Positions 17,831 through 26,822 of a stretch of 64,000 nucleotides of DNA are shown piece after piece (position 1 is the stretch's first letter; the number at the start of each line of letters is the position of its first letter). The position numbers and the translations under genes are program-made. The notes beneath the pieces were generated by a model that saw nothing but the letters and a program-made list of their open reading frames with translations, was not told the DNA's origin and searched no databases. Source of the DNA: SG-bin7 sp964498095 (GTDB lineage: Bacteria > Bdellovibrionota > Bdellovibrionia > Bdellovibrionales > SG-bin7); assembly GCA_964498095.1 (NCBI GenBank), contig CAZCFY010000001.1, positions 310,001-374,000 on the forward strand, written 5' to 3'.

Positions 17831-18923
17831 TGGTGATACCCAAAACCCGCTTCCTTGCCGCCTCTATCTGACGCTCTTTATATTTATCATGAGCCATCGG
17901 CCCTGATAGAGTTTTTAAATAAGTTTCATGATCCATGATTTGCACTTCGAAAGGATAAAAAAATGAAAATTCCCCATGCGCCTCATCGGTTACCGAAATG
18001 CGGCGGCGGTTTATAAATTTTATGGCCCGGTAATCGAGCCCCGAAAAGGCGTTGTATTTTTCCTTGTATTCCGCACGCTCTAAAGACGCCAGTAGTTTTT
18101 CCTTTAACGCGTTTTCAATCACATCCCCGCTAGCTTCACGCTTTTGTGTTTTTACCTCTTGCATGACTTCTAAAAACAAATTTACCGGGTAAACAGTGTT
18201 ACGGGCTTGGTCGGGAATGTTATTGGGAAAGCTCACTAAATTAGAAGTTACCAAAAAACGCAGAACACGAAACGCATCAAATACCCCTTTAGTTACAAAG
18301 CGGATTCCAACACGGTCCATAACGTAAGGAACCAGGTAGGACGGATTAGCCAAAAGCTTGATTACCGCACTCGTTGAAGTCTTTACCGGCTTGACCTCGA
18401 ATTTATAAAGCTTAATTTGTTCCCGCGCGCTCTCGCGCCCCAAGGTAATCCCCTGAACTCCAGGAACTTCCACGATATGATCTTTAAACGGTTTCGTTAT
18501 TTGGTTTTGAATCTGGTCAATGAAGACAGCGCTTAAATCGTTTTTTAAATGTACTAGCACATGCATGATCCGTAAAAGCGCACACGAGAAGCGCTGGAAC
18601 TCATTATCAGACTTAGGCTCCGTGCTCGCATAAACCAAAAGGTAGCCGAGATGTCCCAGTTGATTAGGATCCACCAAAACTTCGGGTATAACCTCGGGTG
18701 GCCGCAGTAAAACTTCGCGCAGTAAAATCACGGCCTGGCGATGGACCGACCATAACTGATCGCGGTCACGCTCATTATTCCAGTTATAACCATAAGCCGC
18801 TAAAAACTGATTAGCTTCGTCTAAGCTTTGAATATTTAAGCGTGGAATGTCGATGGCCGACTGGCCTTTTAATACGGTCTCAAATGTCTGATCATGAAAC
18901 TCGAAATCTCCACCTTTGAACAT
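17823..18923 (-). CDS. TIGR04552-family-like conserved protein
   Basis: About 366 residues, cytoplasmic, no signal peptide. From memory it resembles the TIGR04552/TIGR04562 proteins of Myxococcota and Bdellovibrionota: RVGIRFVTKGVFDAFRVLRFL, INRRRISVTDEAHGEFSFFYPFEVQI. The latter halves recall RelA/SpoT-like folds, but synthetase residues were not verified. The ATG at 18923 is used; an in-frame TTG at 18941 is an alternative, and neither has a clear Shine-Dalgarno. It overlaps plsC by 8 nt downstream. Function unknown. Confidence 0.75.
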   Translation of the reverse strand: MFKGGDFEFHDQTFETVLKGQSAIDIPRLNIQSLDEANQFLAAYGYNWNNERDRDQLWSVHRQAVILLREVLLRPPEVIPEVLVDPNQLGHLGYLLVYASTEPKSDNEFQRFSCALLRIMHVLVHLKNDLSAVFIDQIQNQITKPFKDHIVEVPGVQGITLGRESAREQIKLYKFEVKPVKTSTSAVIKLLANPSYLVPYVMDRVGIRFVTKGVFDAFRVLRFLVTSNLVSFPNNIPDQARNTVYPVNLFLEVMQEVKTQKREASGDVIENALKEKLLASLERAEYKEKYNAFSGLDYRAIKFINRRRISVTDEAHGEFSFFYPFEVQIMDHETYLKTLSGPMAHDKYKERQIEAARKRVLGITNA

Positions 18924-18949
18924 AGTGGAGATTTTAACCAATCAAATGA

Positions 18950-19627
18950 TTATTGACAAACAAAGAAGTCGCAAACGTTGATGGTAAAGCAGCCTAATAA
19001 GCTACTTTGTGGGTATTGGGATAAATGAACGAAGTTTTGATAGGAAATTGTACCTTGATATAAACCACCATTGATTACGCCACCAATTGTGATCGTGCCG
19101 TAGGCATCTGTGAAAGTTAAGTTAACTTGATTACCGCCAGCCGCACCGCGAGCGCCGACCATATAAATGGGGTATTCAGGAATAATTTTTCCGTCGCCAT
19201 CTTGCGTGCCGGCTTTAGTATCCCAAATTGCGACGCGGATTTGCGCTGAATTTAAATCGACGTTAGAAATTGCTCCATTAATAAATGAAGCGCGCACGCC
19301 ACCTTGAATACGAACACCTGAGGCTGTACCCGCAAAACTCGAAATTTCACCAATTTGATTCGGCGGTAAAGTTGCCGACATCAAACCTTTTGCGGCATCA
19401 TTAAACGTCTGCTGACTCAAACCACAAGAAGGACCTGTAACATCACCCCAGTATCCGGTGTTGTTAACGTTTAGCAAACCGATTTGGTCATCGACGATGT
19501 TCATGTAAACGCTCTGACCGCGCGCTAACCGCTGTGTCAATTCGATACGTTTATTACTCTTATCGCAGCCAAGACTACCTATAAGAGAAAGGCCAAAAAG
19601 AATGTAGAAACCGATTCGCGTTTTCAT
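18950..19627 (-). CDS. Predicted lipoprotein, unknown function
   Basis: A 225-residue protein with a lipoprotein signal: IGFYILFGLSLIGSLGC, lipobox S-L-G-C. The mature domain is beta-rich with many Gly/Asn/Ala (GGVINGGLYQGTISYQNF), and six Cys occur, the last three clustered at the C-terminus (GCFTINVCDFFVCQ). AAAGGAG precedes the ATG. It is separated by about 240 nt from a divergent vWA lipoprotein. No family recognised. Confidence 0.75.
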   Translation of the reverse strand: MKTRIGFYILFGLSLIGSLGCDKSNKRIELTQRLARGQSVYMNIVDDQIGLLNVNNTGYWGDVTGPSCGLSQQTFNDAAKGLMSATLPPNQIGEISSFAGTASGVRIQGGVRASFINGAISNVDLNSAQIRVAIWDTKAGTQDGDGKIIPEYPIYMVGARGAAGGNQVNLTFTDAYGTITIGGVINGGLYQGTISYQNFVHLSQYPQSSLLGCFTINVCDFFVCQ

Positions 19628-19691
19628 GGGCGACTCCTTTACGTAGTTAGGCTAATTCAAGGGAAGTGCCAGGAAAACGCCATTTAAAAGC

Positions 19692-19711
19692 GCTATAAAG
19701 CCCCTTATAGC
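19692..19711. other. Short perfect inverted repeat in divergent region
   Basis: GCTATAA-AGCCCC-TTATAGC sits 65 nt upstream of the lipoprotein gene at 19627 and 155 nt before the vWA gene. It is symmetric enough to be an operator or small hairpin. The rest of the 240-nt gap (19628-19866) holds no gene that I can see. Confidence 0.3.
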
Positions 19712-19866
19712 CCTTCCGTCGCCCTACAAAATGAAACGACAAATTCTGTGCACATGTGTCTAATTTCAAGACACCCGCAAGGTTACTAACGTTAAGCTAA
19801 ACCACCCCAGCCAGGAGCTGGTCCCCGGCTTGCACACTAGAAACTTGAAGAGCACCGGGGGAAATT

Positions 19867-20652
19867 ATAAAAAATTATTTAGTGGCTGTAATGGCTGCAT
19901 ATTCGCTTGTCGCCTGCAGTGACGTGCAATTTGCAACTATTGACCTCAATAGTAAAGACGGAAATCCCATAAACTCCTGCGCCGATATACTGCCAACGTA
20001 TGGCGGAAATTTAAGAATTGCATTTATGGTTGATACTTCCGGTTCGACTAAAAATACTGATCCCAATAAATATTACCGCGGCGAGACTCTCGACAATTTT
20101 TTGGCGACCTACGGCACTAAATCCAACCTAAGTTACTCTTACGGAGTTTTCGCCGGCACGGCCCGATTCTACGACAAAACCGCGATAAATTTTTCTTCTT
20201 CGGCGACAGTACCGTATGGCGCCGCTGCTGATTTATCAAGAGCCGTCAGTATTTTTAAGAGTAACATCGTCAACGACGGTACAACTAACTACAAGGTAGC
20301 CTTTAACGCTCTCCAGGCAAATATCCTGGCGGACCTCCAGCGCGCCGACAGCCCAAAAATGTATTCGGTCGTATTTATGTCCGATGGCCAACCCAAAGAT
20401 TTAGTCGCACCAATCAATAATTCAGCTTTAACTTTAGTAAAGAACTTTACGCAAACGATTGTCATGAGTGGTGGCGCTGTACGCGTGAGTGCCGTTTACT
20501 TCGGATCGAACACGGATCAAAAAGCGATCGACGTTTTAAAAACGATTGCGATCGCTGGCCAGGGACAATTTATTAACACTAATGTTTTGCCCAATAACGC
20601 CCTAAACATCGACGACGCGATCTCTATTCCTGGCCAGTCTTGCGGTCAGTAG
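19867..20652 (+). CDS. von Willebrand factor A domain lipoprotein, apparent ATA start
   Basis: About 261 residues. The vWA fold shows FMVDTSGST (MIDAS DxSxS), a later T-containing loop (NDGTTNYKVAF) and MYSVVFMSDGQP. The nearest conventional start is GTG 19882, but that gives AVMAAYSLVAC with no positive n-region and lies about 20 nt after GGGGGA. Reading from ATA 19867 (or ATT 19864) gives (M)KNYLVAVMAAYSLVAC, a textbook lipoprotein signal with lipobox L-V-A-C, at 5 nt spacing from the GGGGGA. No ATG/GTG/TTG occurs in frame between the stop at 19846 and 19882. It overlaps convergent msrA by 29 nt. Confidence 0.75.
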   Translation: MKNYLVAVMAAYSLVACSDVQFATIDLNSKDGNPINSCADILPTYGGNLRIAFMVDTSGSTKNTDPNKYYRGETLDNFLATYGTKSNLSYSYGVFAGTARFYDKTAINFSSSATVPYGAAADLSRAVSIFKSNIVNDGTTNYKVAFNALQANILADLQRADSPKMYSVVFMSDGQPKDLVAPINNSALTLVKNFTQTIVMSGGAVRVSAVYFGSNTDQKAIDVLKTIAIAGQGQFINTNVLPNNALNIDDAISIPGQSCGQ

Positions 20653-21235
20653 ATTTGCCCCAAACACTTTCTAAGAATTTATCCCGGCCCGAATTAAAAC
20701 GATAATATTTATACCGCAAGGGATTCTTCTTATAATAATCTTGATGATAATCCTCGGCCGCAAAGAACTTTCCCGCCTTTGTTATTTCTAAAACGATTTT
20801 CTTGGGAAAGACTTTTTTCTTTTCTAAGTCTGCTTTTGATTCTTCGGCGAGCTTTTTTTGTTCTTCATTATGATAAAAAATTCCCGGTCTGTATTGCAAG
20901 CCGCGGTCAACAAATTGTCCCGCAGAATCCGTGGGGTCCATATTACGCCAAAAAACTTCCAACAGTTTTTTATAACTGATTTTCTTGGGATCAAAGTCAA
21001 TTTGCACGACTTCAGTATGAATGGAACCGTCGGTGGCCTTTTCATAATAGTTGCGGTAACTGGGATTTTCTTTGGTGCCGCCAGCATAGCCAGAGATGAC
21101 GGACTTCACGCCGTCTAGTTTTTCGAATGGCGGTTCCATGCACCAAAAACATCCACCTGCAAACGTGGCCACATCGGCTTTGGCCACAGTGCCTAAAACT
21201 GTTACCACCGCCAACAAAACGTTAAATATTTTCAT
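20624..21235 (-). CDS. msrA: Exported peptide methionine sulfoxide reductase A
   Basis: 203 residues with a signal peptide (IFNVLLAVVTVLGTVAKA-D) before the MsrA domain. The catalytic motif is GGCFWCMEPPFEKLDGV, followed by SGYAGG, HTEVVQIDFDP, FWRNMDPTDSAGQFVDRG and FAAEDYHQDYYKKNP. It reduces methionine-S-sulfoxide in proteins; the signal peptide puts it in the periplasm, unlike typical cytosolic MsrA. The start at 21235 is chosen because GGGAGG lies 7 nt upstream. Resolving cysteines near the C-terminus are absent, so recycling would rely on another thiol partner. Confidence 0.93.
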   Translation of the reverse strand: MKIFNVLLAVVTVLGTVAKADVATFAGGCFWCMEPPFEKLDGVKSVISGYAGGTKENPSYRNYYEKATDGSIHTEVVQIDFDPKKISYKKLLEVFWRNMDPTDSAGQFVDRGLQYRPGIFYHNEEQKKLAEESKADLEKKKVFPKKIVLEITKAGKFFAAEDYHQDYYKKNPLRYKYYRFNSGRDKFLESVWGKSTDRKTGQE

Positions 21236-21324
21236 GGTTTTGCCTCCCAAATAATCTACGTAATATCTTATATTTGGGATTCATTCTAATCAAATCCTAA
21301 CGAAACTCCCCTAAACTTCGGCTT

Positions 21325-22227
21325 ATGAAAAACTATATAGCGCTTTTAACTTTGGTCGCACTCACCGGATGTACCTGCAAACAACAATCTTCAACACCCT
21401 CAGAAAGTGTAATTCGCATAGACGGATCGAGTACGGTTTTTCCGTTAACCGAGGCCATTAGCGAAGAATTTGGCCGCGCTAACCGCGTTCGCGTGACCGT
21501 GGGAACCTCCGGAACAGGCGGCGGCTTTAAAAAATTTATTGCCGGCGAAATTGATATCGTTGATGCCTCCCGCGCGATAAAGCCAGAGGAGATACACGCG
21601 CTTAAAAAGGTCAACCGCGATTATATAGAAATTCCTGTTGCCTACGACGGAATTACTCTTGTCGTTAATACAAAAAATGATTGGGTTGATCATTTAACCG
21701 TCGAAGAACTAAAAAAAATCTGGGAGCCAGAAACCAAGGTAAAAACTTGGAAGGACATTCGGCCGAATTGGCCAAATCGCCCCATTAAACTTTATGGCCC
21801 CGGTACTGATTCCGGGACATTTGATTATTTTACCGAAGTTATCGTCGGCAAGGCCCGGGCTAGCCGCTCGGATTATACCAAGAGCGAAGATGATAACGTT
21901 CTCGTACAAGGCGTTACCGGAGACTTAGATAGCCTTGGTTATTTTGGTTATTCCTACTATCAGTCGCACAAAAATAAAATTCGGGCCTTGCCCATAAAGG
22001 CCAAAGAAGTCGTGGCTCCCTCGGAAGAGTCTATTCTTAAACAAAAGTATATCCCCCTCTCGCGACCACTTTTTATCTATATAGATAAAAACGCCGATGA
22101 GCGCGCTGAGGTAAAGAATTATGTTTCGTTCTATTTATCGAATGCTCCGGCATTAGCCAAAGAAGTTGGATTTGTGCCGTTAGCTGACGAGAGATACGAC
22201 CAACTCAAGAAAGTTTTAGAAAAATGA
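21325..22227 (+). CDS. pstS: Phosphate ABC transporter substrate-binding lipoprotein PstS
   Basis: 300 residues with a lipoprotein signal (YIALLTLVALTGC, L-T-G-C). The phosphate-binding landmarks are RIDGSSTVFPLTEA, VGTSGTGGGFKKF, GEIDIVDASR and GPGTDSGTFDYF. It delivers periplasmic phosphate to PstCA. The gene overlaps pstC by 4 nt and begins a five-gene operon ending with phoU. I could not identify a pho box in the 89-nt divergent spacer to msrA, so PhoB control is only expected from the family. Confidence 0.96.
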   Translation: MKNYIALLTLVALTGCTCKQQSSTPSESVIRIDGSSTVFPLTEAISEEFGRANRVRVTVGTSGTGGGFKKFIAGEIDIVDASRAIKPEEIHALKKVNRDYIEIPVAYDGITLVVNTKNDWVDHLTVEELKKIWEPETKVKTWKDIRPNWPNRPIKLYGPGTDSGTFDYFTEVIVGKARASRSDYTKSEDDNVLVQGVTGDLDSLGYFGYSYYQSHKNKIRALPIKAKEVVAPSEESILKQKYIPLSRPLFIYIDKNADERAEVKNYVSFYLSNAPALAKEVGFVPLADERYDQLKKVLEK

Positions 22228-23111
22228 AGCGCCAGGCGATTGTTGCCGACAAATTAGTTTGGTGGCTCTTACGCGTAAATATTTTGATTAGCGTCGTAAC
22301 TACCATCGCCGTGATTTTTGTAATTGGGTCCGAAGCTTTTTCTTTTTTCTCGCATGTTTCTCTTTTGGAGTTTTTTACGGGAACCCGTTGGGAACCGCTG
22401 TTAGAGCCGCGCTCCTTTGGAATTTGGCCCCTTATCTGCGGATCTTTTATTGTCGTCGTCGGGGGAATTCTTTTAGCTTTACCGGCTGGGGTGGCCGTCG
22501 CGGTATTTTTTAATGAATTTGCCAGCCCCAAACTCCGCCGCTGGATTAAACCAATTATCGAAATTCTCGCGGGAATTCCTACGGTTGTTTATGGGTATTT
22601 TGCCTTGACCTTTGTGACGCCGATTTTGCGCGTAGTTTTTCCCGACATTCAGGTGTTCAATGCGCTCAGCGGAACTATTGTTGTCGCGATTATGATCTTG
22701 CCGCTGATCTCTTCGATGACGGACGATGCCTTGCGGGATGTTCCGCGGGCACTACGCGAAGGCGCTTATGGTTTAGGGGCAACACGCTTTGAAACGATAG
22801 TCTACATTTTATTACCAGCCAGCATAAGCCGCATCGGCGCCATCGCTATACTCGCCATCTCCAGAGCCGTTGGTGAAACCATGGCCGTAACTCTCGCCGC
22901 AGGGGCGACACCGAAAATGACGCTAAATCCGCTGGAAAGCATTCAGACATTAACCGCTTATATTGTGCAAGTGAGCATGGGCGATGTCCCCGCCGGCGGC
23001 GTTGAATACTTAACCGCGTTTGCCGTTGGCGCCGTCCTTTTTGTGATAACTTTTTTACTTAATGTTATTGGCTATCGCCTTATTCGCGGGGCGCAAATGG
23101 AGTTATCATGA
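22224..23111 (+). CDS. pstC: Phosphate ABC transporter permease PstC
   Basis: 295 residues, inner-membrane permease with about six transmembrane segments (VTTIAVIFVIGSEAFSFF, LICGSFIVVVGGILLALPAG, GIPTVVYGYFALTFV). The cytoplasmic EAA-like loop is LREGAYGLGATRFETI with RAVGETMAVTLAAG. It forms the channel with PstA. It overlaps pstS and pstA by 4 nt on each side, so expression is translationally coupled. Confidence 0.95.
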   Translation: MKRQAIVADKLVWWLLRVNILISVVTTIAVIFVIGSEAFSFFSHVSLLEFFTGTRWEPLLEPRSFGIWPLICGSFIVVVGGILLALPAGVAVAVFFNEFASPKLRRWIKPIIEILAGIPTVVYGYFALTFVTPILRVVFPDIQVFNALSGTIVVAIMILPLISSMTDDALRDVPRALREGAYGLGATRFETIVYILLPASISRIGAIAILAISRAVGETMAVTLAAGATPKMTLNPLESIQTLTAYIVQVSMGDVPAGGVEYLTAFAVGAVLFVITFLLNVIGYRLIRGAQMELS

Positions 23112-23956
23112 ACGCTCGCCGCAAATTTGTTGATAAACTCTTTCGCGCGGTTTGCTTTATTTTAACTTTCGCCGCCATTTCAGTTCTAGGAATTTTATTG
23201 GCACAAATCATTGCTGAAGGCGCGAAATGGATAAATATTGATTTCTTACAAAATTTTCCGTCCCGCATGCCGTCGCGCGCGGGAATTGGCGCCGGAATTG
23301 CGGGAAGTCTTTGGCTCATGCTTATCGCTGCCGTTTTTTCGATACCTGTGGGACTTTTGTCGGCCGTTTATCTCGAAGAATATCTGCCAAAAAACCGGCT
23401 AAATTTTTGGCTGCAAATTAATATTGGAAATCTAGCCGGACTGCCGTCAATTGTTTATGGGCTTCTGGGATTATCTATTTTTGTCCGCACGTTTGGGTTT
23501 GGCCGAAGCTTGTGGGCAGGTGGTCTTACGCTCGGTCTACTTATTCTTCCCGTAATCATAATTTCAACACAAGAATCAATTCGGGCCGTGCCCACAAATA
23601 TTCGCATGGCCGCCTACGCGCTGGGCGCACGGCGCTGGCAAGTCACTTTTATGCAGGTGGTGCCAGCGGCAATTCCGGGAATAACAACCGGGGTTATTCT
23701 CTCTTTATCTCGCGCCATCGGCGAAACCGCGCCTTTGATAGTGATCGGCGCTTTAAGTTATGTGTCTTTCTTTCCCCATTCTCCAAATGATAGCTTCACC
23801 GCACTGCCGATTCAAATTTATAGTTGGGCATCGCGCCCCCAAGAAGAGTTTCATGGCTTAGCGGCGGGCGCTATTTTAGTTTTATTAGCTACGCTTTTTG
23901 CACTCAATCTTGTGGCCATCGTAATTCGTGAACGCCGACAGAGGTACAAATCATGA
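23108..23956 (+). CDS. pstA: Phosphate ABC transporter permease PstA
   Basis: 282 residues, second permease subunit. It shows a proximal membrane segment (FILTFAAISVLGILLAQII), GIAGSLWLMLIAAVFSIPVG, the conserved AGLPSIVYGLLGLSIF and the coupling loop RMAAYALGARRWQVTF followed by ALSRAIGETAPLIVIGA-like residues. It partners with PstC and PstB. It overlaps both neighbours by 4 nt. Confidence 0.95.
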   Translation: MNARRKFVDKLFRAVCFILTFAAISVLGILLAQIIAEGAKWINIDFLQNFPSRMPSRAGIGAGIAGSLWLMLIAAVFSIPVGLLSAVYLEEYLPKNRLNFWLQINIGNLAGLPSIVYGLLGLSIFVRTFGFGRSLWAGGLTLGLLILPVIIISTQESIRAVPTNIRMAAYALGARRWQVTFMQVVPAAIPGITTGVILSLSRAIGETAPLIVIGALSYVSFFPHSPNDSFTALPIQIYSWASRPQEEFHGLAAGAILVLLATLFALNLVAIVIRERRQRYKS

Positions 23957-24705
23957 TGAATGCTGTTTTTTCTGCCAAAAATCTAAGTGTATTTTATGGC
24001 GCCAAAGAAGCTGTAAAAAAAGTTTCGTTTAACGTCCTAGAAAAACACGTAACGGCCGTTATCGGGCCTTCGGGGTGTGGTAAAAGTACGGTTCTGCGCT
24101 GCTTAAACCGCATGAACGACTTTGTCGATGCCGTCCGCATTGAAGGCGAAATAATTTTTCACGGGGATAATATTTATAGCCCCAAATTTGACGCGGCCGA
24201 AATTCGCCGGCGCGTGGGCATGGTTTTTCAAAAACCAAATCCATTTCCAAAATCCATTTATAAAAACGTAGCTTGGGGACCAAAAATAAATGGGTACGAA
24301 GGTAATCTTGACGAACTCGTCGAATCCGCATTGCAACGGGCCGCCTTATGGGATGAAGTTAAAGACCGGTTAAATGAGTCCGCTTTTGCCCTCTCGGGAG
24401 GCCAGCAACAACGGCTGTGCATCGCCCGCGCCATTGCCATGAACCCCGAAGTCATCCTTATGGATGAACCGTGTTCGGCTTTGGACCCCAATGCCACCAA
24501 TAAAATCGAGCAATTAATTCACCAACTTAAAGAGCGCTATACAATAGTTATCGTCACCCATAATATGCAGCAAGCCGCGCGCGTTTCGGATGAGACCGCG
24601 TTTTTTTACGAAGGGGAACTTGTTGAGTTTGGCGATACGCGCAAAATTTTTACGAATCCAACGCAAAAGAAAACCGAAGATTATATTACGGGAAGGTTTG
24701 GTTAA
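23953..24705 (+). CDS. pstB: Phosphate ABC transporter ATPase PstB
   Basis: A 250-residue ABC ATPase. Walker A is GPSGCGKST, the Q-loop is MVFQKPNPFP (the NPFP is typical of PstB), the signature is LSGGQQQRL, Walker B is VILMDEPCSALDP, and the switch is VTHNMQQA. It energises phosphate import through PstCA. It starts inside the pstA stop and is followed 10 nt later by phoU. Confidence 0.96.
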   Translation: MMNAVFSAKNLSVFYGAKEAVKKVSFNVLEKHVTAVIGPSGCGKSTVLRCLNRMNDFVDAVRIEGEIIFHGDNIYSPKFDAAEIRRRVGMVFQKPNPFPKSIYKNVAWGPKINGYEGNLDELVESALQRAALWDEVKDRLNESAFALSGGQQQRLCIARAIAMNPEVILMDEPCSALDPNATNKIEQLIHQLKERYTIVIVTHNMQQAARVSDETAFFYEGELVEFGDTRKIFTNPTQKKTEDYITGRFG

Positions 24706-24715
24706 GAGGTAGAAG

Positions 24716-25378
24716 ATGGCAAGTCATTTAAGAAATGAATTAGAAAAATTGAAAACCAATTTACTCTCTTTGAGTTCCGAGGTGGAGAGGGCGCTAAATA
24801 AGTCCATGCTCTCCGTTCGTAACGGTGATAGTAACCTCGCAAAGGAAGTTATTGAGGCCGATCACGTTATTGATCAACGTGAAGTTGAAGTAGAGGAGCA
24901 ATGTCTGGCGATTTTAGCTCTCCACCAGCCCGTGGCCAAAGACTTAAGATTTGTAATTGCGGTTTTAAAAATTAACAACGACCTTGAGCGCATTGGTGAT
25001 TTAGCCGTAAATATTGCAGAACGGACGATATATTTAAAAAAACAGCCCGAAATTCCCATTCCATTTGATTTTGCCAGCATGTCGCAAAAAGCCTGCGCGA
25101 TGTTGAAACGAGCGTTAGATGCTTTTATTAATATGGATTTAAAAACGGCGCACGAAGTTTGGGAATCCGATGATGAGATTGATAACATGAATCGCGAAGT
25201 TTACGACAAGGTTTACAGCGGCGTACGCAAGGACCCCAATCAAGTTGAGGCCCTAATTCACTATCTATCGATCTCGCGCCACTTGGAACGCATTGGTGAT
25301 TACGCTACAAACATCTGCGAAGACGTCATTTACATGGCTGAAGGCCGCATTGTGCGCCATCAGCCAGAAATTGATTAA
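24716..25378 (+). CDS. phoU: Phosphate signalling regulator PhoU
   Basis: 220 residues of two tandem three-helix PhoU repeats, each with the conserved E-x-x-x-D motif region: LRFVIAVLKINNDLERIGDLAVNI in the first and LSISRHLERIGDYATNICEDV in the second. PhoU links Pst activity to PhoR/PhoB signalling and can bind metal clusters. GAGG lies before the ATG. No phoR/phoB is next to it; the downstream gene is convergent and overlaps phoU by 4 nt at the stops. Confidence 0.96.
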   Translation: MASHLRNELEKLKTNLLSLSSEVERALNKSMLSVRNGDSNLAKEVIEADHVIDQREVEVEEQCLAILALHQPVAKDLRFVIAVLKINNDLERIGDLAVNIAERTIYLKKQPEIPIPFDFASMSQKACAMLKRALDAFINMDLKTAHEVWESDDEIDNMNREVYDKVYSGVRKDPNQVEALIHYLSISRHLERIGDYATNICEDVIYMAEGRIVRHQPEID

Positions 25379-26577
25379 AGAGACTTTAAGTACTCAACTA
25401 AATCCGTAACTTCGGCGTTACTAAATCCTAAACTCTTTTTAGCATTATAGCGCCATACGACTTCATTTAAGTTTTTTGCCACACCGTTATGAAAATACGG
25501 GGGATGGGACCAAACACCTTTTAACGGTGAAGTGCGGTAATGTTTTGTGGCGCTGCGAGAGGCGTAACTTGGAACACCGCTCAGTTCGGGCTCACTGGCC
25601 ACATCGGATGGCAAGTGCAGTCTCTCGTTAGCATCCGTAAAACTTCCCCCACTGTGACAGCTCGCGCACTTATTTTCAAATAATATGCGTCCACGATTTG
25701 CCGCTGTACCGTCAAAACTTCCCGCTGGTGCCGACGGCGCCTGTAAACTTTGTTGGTACGCTAGGAGCGCTGGAAGCTTAGTACTAATTTGATCATCGGA
25801 ACCATGGGTTACGTTTACGGCGACGCGATCGTCTGAGAATGTTCCATGTCCACCCATTTGGGTTACACCCACGTAGCGGTTCCAATAAGAGATATCGCCA
25901 TCACCGGTGAAGGTCGCCCGATTTACATCTTTTAACCCAAAGGCCGGCGGGATTACCACAGGTCCATTAATGTCGTCTTGGTTATAGCGCGGATCGTACT
26001 TACCTTTCCCCCAAGAACTATAAACTTTCTTTTGCTCCGGAGTTATTGCCGGCGAAAGCGCTATGATGGCGCCGGAATCTAAATCCCGGTTTGGCCAACC
26101 TTCCAAACGCTTTCCTATGCCAGGCGCAAAGGAGTTGTCCACGGTCGAGTGACAAAGTGCACAGGTTACTCCGACTCGCTTTAATGTATCTTTATCGTCC
26201 ACTTTTTCGATAGTTCCCTTAAGCCCCACGACGGCATTATGCTTTAATAAAACTATCGTGGTCTCTGGTTTGGACAAGTCTACACTACCATTCTTAATCC
26301 CATCTTTAATTTCTTGCGGCAGCGCTTCGGAGTCGACTTTTAAGCCGAGGGCCAGCGCACTTTTAGGATCGACTTTCTCACTTATGACTTCATTTATTTT
26401 TAAAGTATCCGTCCAAAGTGTTTCATCACCAAAGGTATCAAATCGAAAAATTTGTTTTCCCTCTTCAGCGCTGCGGACTGTGACGATATTTTCATTATTG
26501 TTATTATCCTTATTACAAGCCATTGCGATAAAAATTCCAACTACACTTAATGCTAAAATTTCCTTAATACTCGACAT
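25375..26577 (-). CDS. Diheme c-type cytochrome lipoprotein (peroxidase/MauG-like)
   Basis: 400 residues starting at ATG 26577, where GGAGG lies 7 nt upstream; a longer reading to 26646 lacks this. It has a lipoprotein signal with lipobox M-A-C after ILALSVVGIFIA. There are two heme-c motifs, CALCH (VGVTCALCHSTVDNS) and CASCH (NKCASCHSGGSF), and the segment LKGVWSHPPYFHNG is typical of the cytochrome-c peroxidase/di-heme oxidase family C-terminal domain. It is membrane-anchored in the periplasm and probably handles electron transfer or peroxide. Enzyme activity is unproven. Confidence 0.85.
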   Translation of the reverse strand: MSSIKEILALSVVGIFIAMACNKDNNNNENIVTVRSAEEGKQIFRFDTFGDETLWTDTLKINEVISEKVDPKSALALGLKVDSEALPQEIKDGIKNGSVDLSKPETTIVLLKHNAVVGLKGTIEKVDDKDTLKRVGVTCALCHSTVDNSFAPGIGKRLEGWPNRDLDSGAIIALSPAITPEQKKVYSSWGKGKYDPRYNQDDINGPVVIPPAFGLKDVNRATFTGDGDISYWNRYVGVTQMGGHGTFSDDRVAVNVTHGSDDQISTKLPALLAYQQSLQAPSAPAGSFDGTAANRGRILFENKCASCHSGGSFTDANERLHLPSDVASEPELSGVPSYASRSATKHYRTSPLKGVWSHPPYFHNGVAKNLNEVVWRYNAKKSLGFSNAEVTDLVEYLKSL

Positions 26578-26822
26578 GGGTTTACCTCCGGTCAATCCGT
26601 CTCGCAATGCAAGGGTTTGGCCAGAGCCGTTGTTACAATAACTCATTTAAAAACCTGTTTTGGTGCAAAGCTCCCCGTGACACCGAGGTGTTTAGGGACC
26701 AGAAAGAGTAACTGAGATTCCTGGGCTACCTTTGGCCGACTTGCCTGCGTAGGCGGTTACTTATACTCCCCCAATGGCACAAAGAGTTTTGTTGGCAGCT
26801 CTGAGTGTCGAAGCCCATCGAG

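Noticed and set aside
21236..21324. Pho box upstream of pstS
   Set aside because: No pair of CTGTCAT-like direct repeats with the right spacing was seen in the 89-nt spacer.
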